Origin: Ascaris suum | Lineage: Eukaryota > Nematoda > Chromadorea > Rhabditida > Ascarididae | Direction: 5' to 3' | Assembly (NCBI GenBank): GCA_013433145.1 | Contig: CM024173.1 | Location: 6,384,322 to 6,448,321, forward strand | DNA: 64,000 bases | Notes under the pieces: generated by a model | Database searches by the model: none | What the model saw: the letters and a program-made list of their open reading frames with translations, nothing else | Told to the model about the DNA's origin: nothing | Translations under genes and position numbers: made by a program | Part shown: positions 46,589 through 60,400 of the stretch, piece after piece | Position numbering within the stretch: the first letter of the stretch is position 1 | How the letters are laid out: every line of letters starts with the position of its first letter

Positions 46589-48109
46589 AAAATTTAACTG
46601 CTGAGGTTCAATAGAAGAAACCGCGATTTTAAGGAGTAGGCGAAAACTCTCGTTCCATGCAAATTCTGTTGTCAGGTCGTTACTTGTTTTGATTCTGAGG
46701 TTACTTTTGCTTCATCGAAAAAAACGAGAGCAGTCAGGTAAAGGCTAAAGGCCAGATTTCTGCGGCTTTAAGGCGGCCACTGTTTCAAAAGTAATTGTTG
46801 TCTAACCAAATTTACAAATTTGACTGGCCTCATTTTCTTATTTCATTTGCTGGGAACTATCTCTGCATCTTCCTTTTTTGATAAGCCCTTCCCAGTACTT
46901 TGTAGAACTGAGGAATTTCAGGTGCACTTCGAAAATATCAAGCAAACGACTCCTAAAATATTCGAATTTATCCTTGCAGCATTAACAGTTAACAGTTGAA
47001 ATGTTTATCTGCTCTTAAAATTACCATAAATAACAAAAACTGCGACCAACACGATAAGAACAATAAAGGAGCGACTTAAATCAATTGTTGCACAATAAAG
47101 TGCATCAGCGCACGTAATCGTCGGTAAAGCGCTAAACGTTGAAACGCCCTTATGGGGTCCCATTTTCCCGAAAGTGATTGATTCATAAAATTGAAAGCCT
47201 TTCGAGCTAAGTGTCTAGGACATCCTGTTTCACCTGCTGACACGGACAAACTTTCCTTAGAATCTCCAACCTACAGTCACTTCAGAAGTACAAACTGCTC
47301 GAACTTTATTTAGAGGAAATGAAATGTTCGCAAAACTACCCTCAGGTTAGGGCCAACGGCGTTCAAATGCATTAACGCTTTACTTGCAACATCTTGCAAA
47401 GTTCTGTTTGGGAGCTCCGGCTTTTTTCGATCTCCCCAAACCTTTAAGAAGGAAAATGCCCTGAAACCAGGAACGCTTGCAATTTTTTCGGATTTCTTGG
47501 GAGGGCTATAAATGCGAATAATGAAAGGTATAAACTCGCAAGTTCACTTTAATTTGAAAAAGATACAGGCCCAGAATGCAGGTAGATTATAAAGGTGGAA
47601 TTAGAGCATCGAAGGTGAAAGAGTAAGAACTGTCACCTTGCAGTGTTTTTTCCTACCAAGTTTCAGGACATATCATCAGGAGGGGGAGTGCAGTTGTGGA
47701 GCACCTTGTAACCGAGGAGGACTTGTAATATGTCCCAATTTTCTGGAGAAGAGGAATCGAGGGGATATTTGCGCTGAGGTAGCTTATATGAGGGTTTATT
47801 GACGACTTATGCTTGGAGTAAGTTTATGTACTTATGTTGACGTTGTAAATACTAGAGGAATGCAAACGAGTAGTAAAGGTATTCAGTGAGCAGTCATGTA
47901 GGCATATTTGGAAACGAGGACAAAACCGACCCACGGACGCCTGTTGGAATGAACTGAGTTCGTAAGTGAAGGAATGCGTGTAACCTTTTCCTTGTCAATC
48001 TTATGAGTGCATGTGTTATTGAAGTAACTGATTATCAAGTACAGAGCGCGATGAATTCTCATTGCCGAGAGATATTCCTAAATGCGATGCTCATTTTTGG
48101 CTGATAGGT
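46589..48109. other. Intergenic, 3' flank of the moulting gene
   Basis: No ORF with motifs. This is the downstream flank of the minus-strand gene that ends at 48110; no clear AATAAA signal was found close to its stop. Confidence 0.5.
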
Positions 48110-48868
48110 CTAACTGAACGCGTTCGGTGAGAATACAACGCTAACGAATTTACCTGTTGAATTGATCAATGGTGAAAATGCATGCGGTGAAAGGATGAGT
48201 GCGGACACATAGGAGGGTGAGAATACTGAGGGTGTAAAGACGAAAGGACTGAGGATAAGTGGTGATAATGTGCTTGGATTGAAAATGAATGGTGACAACG
48301 CCAACGGCGAAAGGACTATAGGAGTACATGCCTGAGGGCTAAGGATAAAAGGGTCGAGCACTAGTGGCGAGAGTACTACTGGAAGAAGAGCGCCGGGCGC
48401 AAGAATAAAGGGGTTGAGAGTAAGCGGAGAGAGAATCACAGCGGCGAGTGATACTGGTGATAGGATGGTGGGAGAAAGGATTCTGGGCGAATTGATCAGT
48501 GGTGCTAATATCCATGGACTGACCAGCACAGCACCAAAGAGCGAGGGAGAGTTAACGGCGACTGCAATAGCGACAGGTGAAAGAACCAAAGGCTGAGAAA
48601 CACCGACCGCATCGTTGATGAACGCAGTCAGGAACACAGGTGAAAGAATGATACCGCTGTTGAGTTGACGTTTTCGTCGATGAGGCGCTCGGCCTGCCTT
48701 CTGTAGCTCTCGTAAATTTGTCTGCAGTCGACGTTGAATTTCTGTTTCGCTCATCGACTTGAACAGCTTAAGTGTCGATGAATCATTGTATGGTGAGCGT
48801 TCACCATAAACTTGCTCCATCTGCGGTTTGGTAAGAATTGAATAGCCCTTACCTTTGAAATCCTTCAT
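48110..48868 (-). CDS. mlt-10-like: Moulting-cycle terminal exon with LSP repeats
   Basis: Acceptor gtttccag, 252 codons and a stop. Starts with [20 protein letters not shown] and YGERSPYN, then HRRKRQ (furin-type cleavage site), then a hydrophobic, proline-paced repeat array to the end. Confidence 0.93.
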   Translation of the reverse strand: MKDFKGKGYSILTKPQMEQVYGERSPYNDSSTLKLFKSMSETEIQRRLQTNLRELQKAGRAPHRRKRQLNSGIILSPVFLTAFINDAVGVSQPLVLSPVAIAVAVNSPSLFGAVLVSPWILAPLINSPRILSPTILSPVSLAAVILSPLTLNPFILAPGALLPVVLSPLVLDPFILSPQACTPIVLSPLALSPFIFNPSTLSPLILSPFVFTPSVFSPSYVSALILSPHAFSPLINSTGKFVSVVFSPNAFS

Positions 48869-51800
48869 CTGGAAACATCATATTTAGCAGTTCATACAAT
48901 ACTTCAACAACGAAACGCATAATACTGTAAGGAAGTATTTCTTTAATCACAAATGTCTCTATGGCTTTGAGTTTTTGGTGTAGCAACAGTATTACTGTGT
49001 CATAAGTATGAGAACATGAGAGTCCCACCCGTTGCTTTCAGCGTTTTTTATTTTTGTCTTCTCATATAGTGATGCTTTCTCGATCACCTCAGAATCATAG
49101 CAGCTACGAAAAATATATTGGCATCAGTACCCCAATGTCACCGAACCGGGCAAAGATGTTGTCTGCTGTCAACGGTTCACTGTTTCTATCCTAGCTTAGC
49201 TTCTCCTTAGCTTAACTCTATTTTAGCTTAACTCTGCCGTAGCTCTTTTTCAGCTGCCACTTGCAAATATTATAAACATATCCGTTAACACACAGTGACT
49301 TACATACCTACCACTACCATCATATAATATTGCATCGTAAATTTGTCGTGCTAAAACGATATTGAATGCCGTTATTTGAATGAATATGAATACAGTATGG
49401 TAAGCCTCAAGACTTTCTCACTGAATATGAAGACACTTTTTTAGCACAAATTCGATGAGTATTTACCTGTTTCTCTGTGAAATTCGCTTGCAGCCCTTCG
49501 AAGAGTTCAATTTTTCGTCTCTCATGCTCACCGAGAATCTCTGATACATTCTCCTTATTGAAATGCATCGGCTGACCATCGATACCTCGTGGGGCATCAT
49601 CCAAATTACCCGCAACTTCCAATACTTGGTACTTCTAAACAAACGCTTTTTTGAGGAGTCTTCAAGGTGTTATATCCGGTCGCTGCCCACTGCCTAAAGC
49701 TGTTTCTTCCGTATTTTGACATCGAATCCGAATAAATAGATCGCTGTGTTTCAAACACCTTCGGACACCACAAGAAAACTTTTTTGCAATTTCTTCATCG
49801 CCATTCATTTGTATACCACTGACTGATATATCAAAGGAACAACTGTGAAAATTCCTTTTGTGTATAAAAGAACTGTGAAAGGCGTAATAATGTGTCGAAA
49901 GAGCTGCCAAAAACAAAGATTCTAGGACTAGTTTCACCTTTCTTCCTAACAATGTTTTGTATTGGCAAGCCAACTACAAGCGAGTATCTTTTTAAGAAGC
50001 TGCCGAACTGGGCTGGAGGCGAAACTTTCCTCATCCGATGGCCAAAGAAAGAGAAAAAAAGAGCAAACTTGTAGGCAATAATTTCTGGCAGGGAACGCGC
50101 ATACAGCGGCGCAATAGCGACGATGTTCGAATGTCGAGTTTCGCTGATTTCTTTAATAATACTTCCCAAAGAAGAAAATTCTCTGCGCCGTTCACTTTTA
50201 TGAAAAAAAGAGACAGACAAGTTTTTGCAATAGAGGAAAACTATACGCGAGCTGTTTCAACAGCGCCCGGAACTCCTGAGGCCTCGATTATCAAATCCAT
50301 CCACTGTCTGTAGTCGGGATTGTCAATTGCTTTCATCGCATTGGGAAAGCTTAGAAGGGCTTCGAGACCTTTGCCTTTGTCATGAAGGCTGAATAACGAT
50401 GGTGATAATAGGTTAATCTGCAAATTTATACACCTTCAAAAATCCAAAAGTTGCTGCAATCTAGCGGTCTCAAATTTCTTTTTTAGCGCAAAGAGAGCAT
50501 CCTGAAACATTGACGCATCGATGCGCCTCGCTGATTCTGAACAAAATTACGTTATTTTTCTCGAGTAGAAGATCTTTCTTCAATAGAGCACCTACTAAAT
50601 GGAAGAAGTCTTCGAGAGGAAAGACCTCTTCAAAGCTCGAAAAGAGTATGGGACATTTTCAACGAAAAGTTTTGGAGAAGTGACCTTCTTTAAATAAGAT
50701 CTCGTGATCTTGAAAACCAGGGGAAATGGAATGCCACTCTTAAGTGAAAGAACTCACATGGCGAATTCTAGAAAACTGGTAAATCCAGGTCTTTGTTTTA
50801 AAGATACCCGGCTTATTTATTTTCGTTGAGATTTATGTGCTGAAAAGTGGATTTTTAATAACTGTGTTTATACCTTCTTAATTTTTGAGATCTCTCCACA
50901 GTAATCTCACTGATACTGCACTAAATTAGCAACCGCCAATATAAATTCGAGACTATATTTTGTTTCTTTCGAAGCGGCAGCACTATCTATATATTACTGT
51001 TTTTTGTGAAGACTTTGTGAACAGCCAAAGTTTTATAAATGGCGCCTTTGAATTAGCAATCAAGGAATTCGCTTGGGATTCTTTCACCTCATCTCATTGT
51101 TAGCTTAGACAATTATTTGAATGCTTTGAGAATAAAATGCCATCACCTACCTCATGCGTGTTCCCTTCTTCCGGTGCAATCGATAGAATGCGAGGAGAAA
51201 ATATTTTAAGGACACCGATTTCTGTGCTGCCGTTGCCGTTTCCGATAACTTTCGCGAGTGACACAACGCATTCGATGAATTTCATCTGTTCGGCCAATAT
51301 TTGTTGACCGATGTCTGTTCCTGCGATCGCTGAGGAACCTTGATCGTTGTTTATCTCACTGATAGCTCCATTTGTATCATCCTAAAGGTACGTCTTTGAA
51401 GAGCTTATTAATTGTCCATGCACTGTCATCAACGAGTACAATGCACTGCGATGAAAGGTTCGACTGAAAATCATACCTTAGCAGATATACCAATGCAAAA
51501 TTAATTGTATTAAGAATGTCAGGTTGAATAAAACATTCAGCTGATTAGCATAAGGTAAGCTTCACTAAGGAAGAAATGACTAATGGAAGAGCCCCTACAT
51601 AAGGTGAGCACCTCTAGAAAATATGTGCTGCAGAGTGACATGTCCACGAAATATCTCAAGAGCGTAACCTAAGGTTATGTTTAAATAAGAGCAAGCATCA
51701 TTTGAAGGTTTTTGCTAGCCTGTGTTTTCGATATCATAAAGAGTTAAAATGTAAACAATTTAGGAGCTAAATCGCCCCGATAGTAAGAATAAGAGACAAA

Positions 51801-54472
51801 ACTATGAAGAGACTTCAAGGCTGCAACCTTGATTTTGATGAGCTTTCGACCTTTTTTTGACGCATACATCTCTTTCATTCTTTTCTCAATGAGCACTTTT
51901 TCAGCTTTCTTCCTTTCGATACCTTCCTGCGTCTTTCGAATATTATCCAAAACTTCTTCGAATCTGAACTCATCAGCACCTTCATGATTAATTCAACTTC
52001 ATCAAGAATTTAATTTTATTTTCCGTTATCAGTGACAATAGACTTGAAGAGAGAATTAGAAAGCAATACAGACGTTCAAATGGGGCAAAACACACCTTAT
52101 GAGATCTTAAGCCCTGTCATTTGCGCCACCGCATATTTCAACTCAATAAGACTAATCTAGCTAGAACATAGATGAGTATTATGTGTTAATAGGATGAAAA
52201 TACACTTCTGCATCTTTTCATCTGCTCGAATCAATTACACAATAATTTGCATTTCTTGGGAAATTCCAAGTAAGAATAGCAAAGTAGTTCAATCACTCTG
52301 AGGGGGTGAGAAACCGTTTTCAGCAAGCATAAAACTCTCCTGCTTAGTAACACTGAAGCATTTTTTCATTAATCATACGAAATATCAATAACATGACTTA
52401 CGTCTGCGAGGAAGACTTCCCTTTCAATTTTCGTAGCATTTTAAGCAAAGAGTGTGCAACAGAGCCGAAAGGTGAGAGCTGCTCCTCTTTCGTTTTCAGT
52501 GAATAACTCCACCTCGATTTCGCCATTCTTTTGACTCGCAATTTGAAGCCGCCCACCCAACGATTAAAGAGCCATTCGTGATGCGGTTGCGAACCAGCTG
52601 GTTCCGAATTCGGTCTATAGATGCGGTTTTTGATGTCCATACCTGATATAGCGATCTCATCTTCATGCAAAACCCATCTCCTCGAGAACATTTTCTTATC
52701 TCTCGTCGAATTCAGTTTCGACAGTAGATGAACTTTGTGCGCTGAAACATGTCATGGGTCTGAAAATAAACATGAACAACACGCATTTTTTGAGTGAATA
52801 CTCTTTAGTGATACCTCTAACAAAAGTCTGTCGTTGCGTTGTAAGTACAGATAGACTTGGGATAGTTCTACGACTAAAGATTTGAATAACAGAATAATTT
52901 CATAAGTATTTTGAGTATTTGTGATCAAACCAAAGGTTAATCCTTCAGTGACCACCGAAGTTTTGCGATAGCATCCGAATGAAATTTCCTTAATAGAAGG
53001 ACGAGGGTGATGTTCGTAGTCTTTTTTTTTCTTTCAAGCGCATTTCTTTTTTACCTCTGGGTTTGAAGAGTTGAAGAGATGGGTCCCGCAACTGCCCACC
53101 CGACCGTACAAAATAGATCTCTGCAATATCCGACTAGCGCTAAGGAGTGTACGCTAATGCAGGAGACGGGTTAGAAGAGCGTAAACGTGGCTTCCTGTTC
53201 AACGAGGACGTTAACTGCTGGAACGTTCGATCTTTTACATCCATTTGCTTCTGTCCAGTTTTTCCCTGCCTAATTCTTCTTCCTTTTCCATTCGTTTTTC
53301 TTCCTATTCTTTTTCCTTGGTTAAAAAATGCGGTAATTCAGGCTGCTTAGAAAAGTGATTTAATGAGGCAGCATATGCCCTTTCAAAGCTTTATCATTAC
53401 GCTGTTCGGTAGTACTACAGAGGCGGAAACGTTTGCATACTTTTGATGTAGTGTTATTCACATGAATACTCGGCATGTTAATTAGTTAATTATGAATGGG
53501 ACACGCGAGGAAACAGATCAGAACGAAACCTCCTCTTCTACGAGAGATTTCCACTTGATTTTTGCCTTTTAACAGGAACGCCCATAGGGAAGGTCGGTAT
53601 GAATAAAGATGCAACTTTACAAAAGGAAGCGGCCGCAGACGTTGCGACAGTGCCAATCGCAATTAACGTGCACCCACCTCGCAGTGGAGAGAGCCTATAC
53701 CGTTCTTCAGCCTCTATAACGTCGTTCACACAAGCTGAGTGCTTATAAATATTCTCGGCGTTCTGTGAGCAAGCAAAGAACTTCCGTCTATAAAATTCGT
53801 TCAGCTTTTGAGCCCTGCAAAGTATCATTTTCATATTAACATATGCTGAGCCTAAAATCATTAGCGAAATAAATAGAAAAGTTTTCTTGTACGAGCATTC
53901 TGCCCAATATTTCGCATTCACGCAGAAGTTAAACCACGCACTAGAAAGTCAGTATTTTATTCATGTTTATTAAACAAGCAGTAGGCGTTATGTTCTCCGC
54001 TGAAACATTTCTCTGTGCAATGAGAACGCTTCCTCTGTTTACTGTTTCTGATGAATACGTATACTCGAACCGAATGTTCCAAAAAAGGAGATAAAACTAA
54101 TGAACTTACCTATCAACAATTTTTGCTCGGCAGGAGAACACATTTGCCTCTTGTATTAAATGGTATTTTGGGCAATTTTCTGAAATCTTCGCAACAGAAA
54201 TGCAGCAGAAACTTTTGCGAGAATTATCTTTTGTGGGAGGGGGTGGGTAGGGGAGCATTGAAATGGCGTAGGTGCAGAACTTACTTGGCTAAACCGATGG
54301 ATGACATGAGGCCACTGAGTCCTTGATGAATCCAGTGTTTATACATATCAATAGTCGCTTTGTCCGAAACTGGTAAAACGATTTTCTTGCCATCATAATA
54401 TTGGGATAATGGCATGTTTTTTCGAGTGTATTCCTCTTCTTTGCCTCTAGCAATTTGCATCAAGCCTGGCAT
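48110..54472 (-). CDS. mlt-10-like: Moulting-cycle (MLT-10-like) protein, 8 exons
   Basis: Minus-strand gene, exons in order 54472-54285, 53814-53678, 52741-52402, 51963-51828, 51381-51151, 50417-50247, 49634-49467, 48868-48110; all phases agree and give 709 residues. Family hallmarks in order: [95 protein letters not shown], a furin-type site RRKR, and about 19 degenerate SP repeats ([21 protein letters not shown]). MLT-10 family proteins (Pfam Moulting cycle/DUF644) are nematode-specific, made in hypodermis and needed in C. elegans for moulting. They are secreted, so a signal-peptide exon upstream of 54472 is expected but not identified; an in-frame stop lies just before this ATG. Orthology within this multi-copy family is not determined. 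Confidence 0.9.
49467..49634 (-). CDS. mlt-10-like: Moulting-cycle exon 7
   Basis: Acceptor tttgtttag, donor gtaaat, 56 whole codons. Encodes [20 protein letters not shown] and ends NFTEKQ. Confidence 0.88.
50247..50417 (-). CDS. mlt-10-like: Moulting-cycle exon 6
   Basis: Acceptor atttgcag, donor gtatag, 57 whole codons. Encodes [20 protein letters not shown] and [11 protein letters not shown], core moulting-cycle motifs. Confidence 0.9.
51151..51381 (-). CDS. mlt-10-like: Moulting-cycle exon 5
   Basis: Acceptor cctttag, donor gtaggt, 77 whole codons. Holds the conserved Cys region ([18 protein letters not shown]) and [12 protein letters not shown]. Confidence 0.88.
51828..51963 (-). CDS. 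mlt-10-like: Moulting-cycle exon 4 (charged helix)
   Basis: Acceptor gagttcag. Encodes a lysine/glutamate-rich helix ([20 protein letters not shown]). Donor gttgca is weak but is the one that gives phase 0 for the next exon. Confidence 0.75.
52402..52741 (-). CDS. mlt-10-like: Moulting-cycle exon 3
   Basis: Acceptor tgtttcag, donor gtaagt. Basic segment followed by [20 protein letters not shown], the start of the conserved moulting-cycle domain. Phase 1 in, 2 out. Confidence 0.8.
53678..53814 (-). CDS. mlt-10-like: Moulting-cycle exon 2
   Basis: Acceptor ctttgcag, donor gtgggt. Encodes [19 protein letters not shown] and a second Cys segment ([16 protein letters not shown]). Phases 2 in and 1 out match both neighbours. 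Confidence 0.72.
54285..54472 (-). CDS. mlt-10-like: Moulting-cycle exon 1 (of model)
   Basis: Starts at ATG 54472 (TAA directly upstream in frame) and ends at donor gtaagt in phase 2. Encodes a segment with [20 protein letters not shown]. The real first exon may be further upstream, with splicing into this exon after the ATG. Confidence 0.65.
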
Positions 54473-57400
54473 TTATTGAACCATTCAAAGGTGAGCCACT
54501 GAACTATCAATGCAAAATATTAAAGTGTCAGACACCCTGTGTGGCCTTACTACTAAAAGTTCTTGCTGATCTGATTACCAAAAAAGCAAAATATAATCTC
54601 CGAAACACACCATAGCCACAACTGGAGCAGTTGTAAAATAATAGAGCCGATTTGAGCGAATTGAAAAGCCTGTATCCTCTTATATTTCAGCTCGACACCC
54701 TAAACAGTTATTATATAATGCGAAAAAACTATGAGACAGTCGATTTCCCCCTGAAACTCACTGCTTGCACAAGTTCTATCTTTTAAAAACTTGCTTCAGC
54801 TGCAATATGCTATTTTATAGCAAAGCTGAGCTGCAAATTTTTGGTGCTTCTAAACACAATAACTGACAGAAAAGACCCTCAACATAAATCTAATAGCCGG
54901 AGAAAGGATATCGCCCTATGATGTAGATCACTCCTAACGAAATTCATCACGATACCTTTCGCGGTTCAGAAGCTGAAACAACTGCATGTATAGGCAGGCA
55001 TTTGTATATGCAGATGTGCACAACCGTGGCATCGACATGTGTTTCTACAAAAATCAACAAAGGCTTCAAAAACAACTTAACGTGAGAGACTGGTGAAAGT
55101 GGATTCTAAGTTTTCCTTACGACAATGTTGTCATAACAACATTCCGATTGCATGTGGACAGTGTTGCATAAAACTTACTATAGTGGAGGTAGTCGAAAGC
55201 CTCTTAAAATATCTGTCAAGTCATCACATTCTTTAACAAGTTGGCTCTTTAATGCAAAGTTGCCTTCCCGAACGCAATAATGTTGGTTATCCAAAGAGCA
55301 AAATTTTGATCGGTCTTAAATGATGAAAAATGTTTTCCACATAGCATACCGAAATTAACCCACCGATTAAACATAAATGACGTATCAGCATCACCACGCA
55401 GGTATCAACGCTTCTGTGCAGGTTCAGATGTGCGTATCTGAAAGCTCGATTCAACTGAGCAACGAAGATATTCACTCAAAGTTGCAAATACCCACTCTTT
55501 TATTGGTATATTACAATTGCTGGCTGTGACTGAACGAACGGAATTTACTTGTTGAACATGATAGCATAAAGTGCTGTAGCAATTAATAACAAACATTTGT
55601 AGGATTTCGCTTAATATCTGGCAAGAACACATAATGATGTAAAGCAAAGACGAGAGGAAGATTTTTCGCATGAATAGGTGCCCAGAAATTCAATCTCCCA
55701 TAGAGGGAAGACATATGTACGAGTGGATGTGAGAAGCAGAGAAAGCTGCAGAAGATTAGTAAAAGAACAAGTAAAAAAGGCTCAGATGTAAGCAATACGG
55801 TTAATAAAGATAATGCGCAGTGGAATTTTAGATGGAAAGCAAGAAAGGAAGAACGCGAAATAGACGTCATAAGAATATTTGAAATGGAAAAATCGCAAAC
55901 CCGAGGTGTGCAACAATATGGCAATGGAAACTATTCAGGAGCTGTACAAAATTTTAAATGCTATCTTCCCTCATGGTCAATTAAAGAACTGTTTGAATAA
56001 AGTGTGACTAATATTTTGAGTACTCTATTTTTTGGCTTTCTGAAAGCCTCATTGCCATCGATGTTGGTTTTCTATTTCAAAGCATGCTTAGATGCTATTT
56101 TAGTAATTGTTAAAGGGTACCATAGTTCTCAATAATGGTTTCATGCAGAACTGACTACACATTTCAACGTCTGAAGAGCACACATTGTTTCATTTCTAAA
56201 TTATCAGATTGTTCAGAGGATCTCCTTGAGACAGTTCAGTTCCCCTCCTTCATCCAGTTTCTGCATTGCGGTGGTGAGTGAGGCAAGTAGTTTTCGATTT
56301 CTTGCTATGGAAAACGTCATTTTGCTGTATAACGAATATTTTGATGGATTATCTCGTTTCTGAGTTGACGTCATGCTCTGGAACCTCTAAGAGAAATTCG
56401 TATGAGTTAGTCCTATTTGTATGGTCTTTTCTCCTCTAATCAATTTTCCATTCGGTCAACTTAGATGTTAGTGATGAGAGAATTGCAATTATTACAGGAC
56501 TTTCAATAAAGTGATTGATTTTTTTCCGATTCCATTATGTTTATTCTGTATTTGCAGCAGCATGGTGACAGGAAGATGATCTATGTGATCGGCTTCAAGG
56601 TAATCTTCGCCGTCAGCGTTACATGGTGACAGGAACACGTTTGTCGAGGATAAGCACCAACCAATGGCGGAGTTTTGCTAGTGCTGAAGGTGTTTTAGAA
56701 ATAAATATATAGCGAGTGGATCTTTGATAATGTCCTCAGTGATGACCACTAAGAAAGTGGGAATGTATCGAATGAAATACTCATTGTCCAGGATTTTATT
56801 CCATTTTCGATTGGCATCAACCACTCTGCGTGGAACGATTTATAAAATATAAGCAGCGCTCTCCCTCTTACACCGAAAGTCAAATGCTCATAAAATGAAC
56901 GATCGGTTGTCACTGCATACGACAACAGTTTAACCTCTTCTCTTATTCGTACAACTTTATTTTATCTACGTTCTTCTCTTATCCATTTTCTTGTCCCCAT
57001 CATGTTCCTTTCGGGCTCATTTCTCGCAGGTGACAAAAGTTTCACATCGACGTATCTCATAGCAGTGGACTGATGAGCATAGGTCGTTCGACCTCGTTCG
57101 CCAGTCAAGCAGTTTTTTTCAGCCAGGTTTACTATTAAATGTCTCAACTGAAGTGGGTTTTATTTGATGATGTACAAGATTGGTTCGTTTTTTGGTTTCC
57201 ACAGCTTCAGGTTCTTCACTCATAACATGGCTGAAGTTCTCGTTAATAAAATGCTGTTGCTGATGGCGTTCAGCTCATTCGTTTCTCTGCTTTAGTCGTC
57301 GTCCAATTCCATTGATCAATTTTTGCGCTTGCCAAGTTGCGACGTATTCTTGCTTGAGGGCGGAGTATCACTTTGAAAGGGAGTCTTTTCCTCGGAGCTG

Positions 57401-60400
57401 ATTAAGGATCTGCTTGGGGTAGTTGCATCGTAAATCAGATCTCAGCGGGTTTTTGTTGTTCTCCGTCACGGATTCCATGATGGCAGGTTTTCTGGAATTC
57501 GCATTACATCCAAGCCTGATAGTTGATATAATTTCTTTGCAAGTTACTGAATTCAGCTTCGCTCTCCTCTTCAACAGCTCGAATGATAACGAAGTCTTGT
57601 TACTTCAGCTTGTTTTCAGCGAATTTCACAACCGCTATTTTTACTTAAAGAGGTGGCAGGTTGAGAGCACTGGCAGTTGTAGTGTATGTCAGCAGTCTTG
57701 CTTGTTCGCAAGCATAACTTTGAGGAATCGTTAAGTTGCTCGAGGATATTGTCCGTTTTGCGTTCTGAAGGTGGCCTTGTCGACTGGCCACACGACCACA
57801 CATTATGGACAATAAAATCATGAATTCGACGTGAACAGAAGCAGAATTAAAAATACGAGCTTGCATCGCTGAGGATTGACCACACCACTGTTCAGCGTGA
57901 AAAAAAACTGACAAGATAGCACTGTTTGCTCCTATGCTCATACAACCAGATTGAAAAAAGCAGAAATTGACTGAAAAGAAAACGAATCGAACGGAAGTGT
58001 TTCCTCAAAATTTGAGTGGAAGTTATAGGGAGTAGCTAAATTAAGAAACGCTCTTTGCTAGACAACGGAAATTTGAAGCGCAAATGGAAAAACATATTGC
58101 TCAAGGCTATTTACATTGAAGCGAAGTGAAATAAAGTTAAAGGGGCGGTTGTAGATGGGAATGATTAGCTCATGCTAGCACTGCATTAGACGCTCAATAA
58201 GAGTGCATATCACTTCATAAAAACACCCATCTGCTACAACTGATTGCAAATCCCGCTTTAACAAAGAAAAACTGGTGTTAACATTCGATTAGTCAAAAAC
58301 AAAAACGAAAATGAAATATCGTTTGTGATGAAGTGATGATTTATAGAGAAATCGTTGTTGAAAAGCGAAATACAGGGAACAAAGGAACAGTTGAGTAGAA
58401 ATCCGACTACTCGTAGAAAATTAATTGGCCAACTGCGACAGGCGTCGATGAGATTCGTTAATACTGACAAAACCTTGAATTTCATGTGTATCGACTCACG
58501 GAGATAGCTTATTTCCTAAAGATTATTGCGAAAGTTGCGCTTCACTGAAGTGAGAAAAAAGGCCAGTTAAACAACGAAGAAACCACAAACGTAAATCTTG
58601 GTGAGTAAATTCTCACAAGCGCTCAGACACTAATTGTCGGCGTTTCGATGTGAACGACAATTGGGTCAAATTTTTGTAATGCACCGTCTGTCAATCAAGT
58701 GTTTAATTCCGACCAACCGATATATTCCACTTTAAACCAATTCTCCACATGTGCCATGTTGCAGAGGCCATCAAATTCGTTTCGTTTACCGTGTTGGTCC
58801 GGAGAGAACACTTTTATCCTTGTGCATAAGGTTCCGGATTTTATGCATAAGAAGGTTCCGGATTTTGGAAAAGACGATAATTTTCTGAGTTTTTTGGGGG
58901 AAACGATGTGAGATTGGTACCAAACTCAGTAAAAAAGGTTTTTATAAAATTTTCGAATGAAATGTCTCCGTAGAAATGGTAAAAGTATCATTTTTTTTAA
59001 AATCACCTATGAAAGAGCATACGCGACGACAATGATTTGTATGATTTCTCAAGAACTTTGCTTGCTTGGTTTTGATGAATTTGTGAATTTACATATTTCT
59101 TCGCTATTTCGTCAAGAATTAAATGCACTAAGGATTTCGCAATGTGCGCCATTTGCAAGTGATCCCACGAGATGATAGGGATAGGTGGCCACTTGAGCAG
59201 CATTTTTGTCTGATGACAGCGGGCTGAGCGACTCCTCAACCAAAAATTCGATTTTCTCGTACTTCACTGGTTATATGCTCTCAATATCCATAGTTCGTCC
59301 GAAAACGATCGAGGGGATGCAGGTTGGTCATCTAATATCCAGGCTATATGCAACAAATTTGTGCTTCGTTTGTTTAAACTACCAGCCGACGAGACAAATA
59401 CACAATACGTAATGCGTCGACAGAATTCGCTTCTGCAAAAGAAGAGAGAAAAGCAACGGTTGTCTGTGTGGTTCCGCTCCGCTCCTCTGCATTATCAAAC
59501 AGCTTTTGTTCGAATTTACCGAATTTTTAGCAAATTTACCAATTCACAAAGAAAAACATCTTCTAAAGAGGGAAAAAGAATGACAACCTTAGCCGAAACC
59601 GTTTCTCATAGAGGCACGCTTATCGGCAGGCCATCAACGCCGCCGTCACTCAATATTGTCTGCTGTTGTTTCCTGATTTTGCTTGGATCGACTGAGGAAA
59701 TTTCGAGCAGTGATCGTATCTCTTGTCAACTTTCTGCATTGCAATTCACAGATGAAAGTTTGAGATAAAGCTGCATTTAAACTACAGTCGTTCAAATTGA
59801 ACTGTCGATCAGCAAGAGCTTTTCGACCTTGCAACCACACACTCAACATCTAAGCAAGCAGCTCGAGTGGAAAACAATGTCTCTTCTTAGAAAGGTAGAC
59901 GGGAAGGAAGAGCGGAAGAGGGAAAGAAAATGTAATTTCGGTGCTCGGTGCACATCCACTGACACTATGTTCGTTCATCCGCTTCAGCGCTCTCTCTGAG
60001 TGGAATATAGACATAGGCCAGTGATCCTCCCCGATACACCAGATAAATTTGCAAAGAGATTCTCAGAAAATTCACTCTCTTTTCGTTCGAACAGTGGCAG
60101 ATTTTAGGCAATACTCGCTCTCTTTAACTTTGAGAAGAAAAGAGGGATGAAATTGAAAAGACTTTTGGGCGATCCTAGGCAGCTGCTTTTGTTTCCATCC
60201 CCAATTCAGACAGCTTTATTTCCACTTATAAAGTTGTTTACTTGCTTTTTTCATCGTTGATGATAATATTCTCATCTATCAGTTTGACTAAACACAGAAC
60301 GTGCATTTCATGCCAATCATGGTAAGGTCTCTGATACATTCTGCCAACAACAAATCTAGGTGTAAATTGTCGCAAGACAGTAAAGAAAAAAGAAGTCACT

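Noticed and set aside
59361..59768. 135-codon plus-strand ORF
   Set aside because: Composition and lack of any motif fit a chance open frame; no matching exon structure around it.
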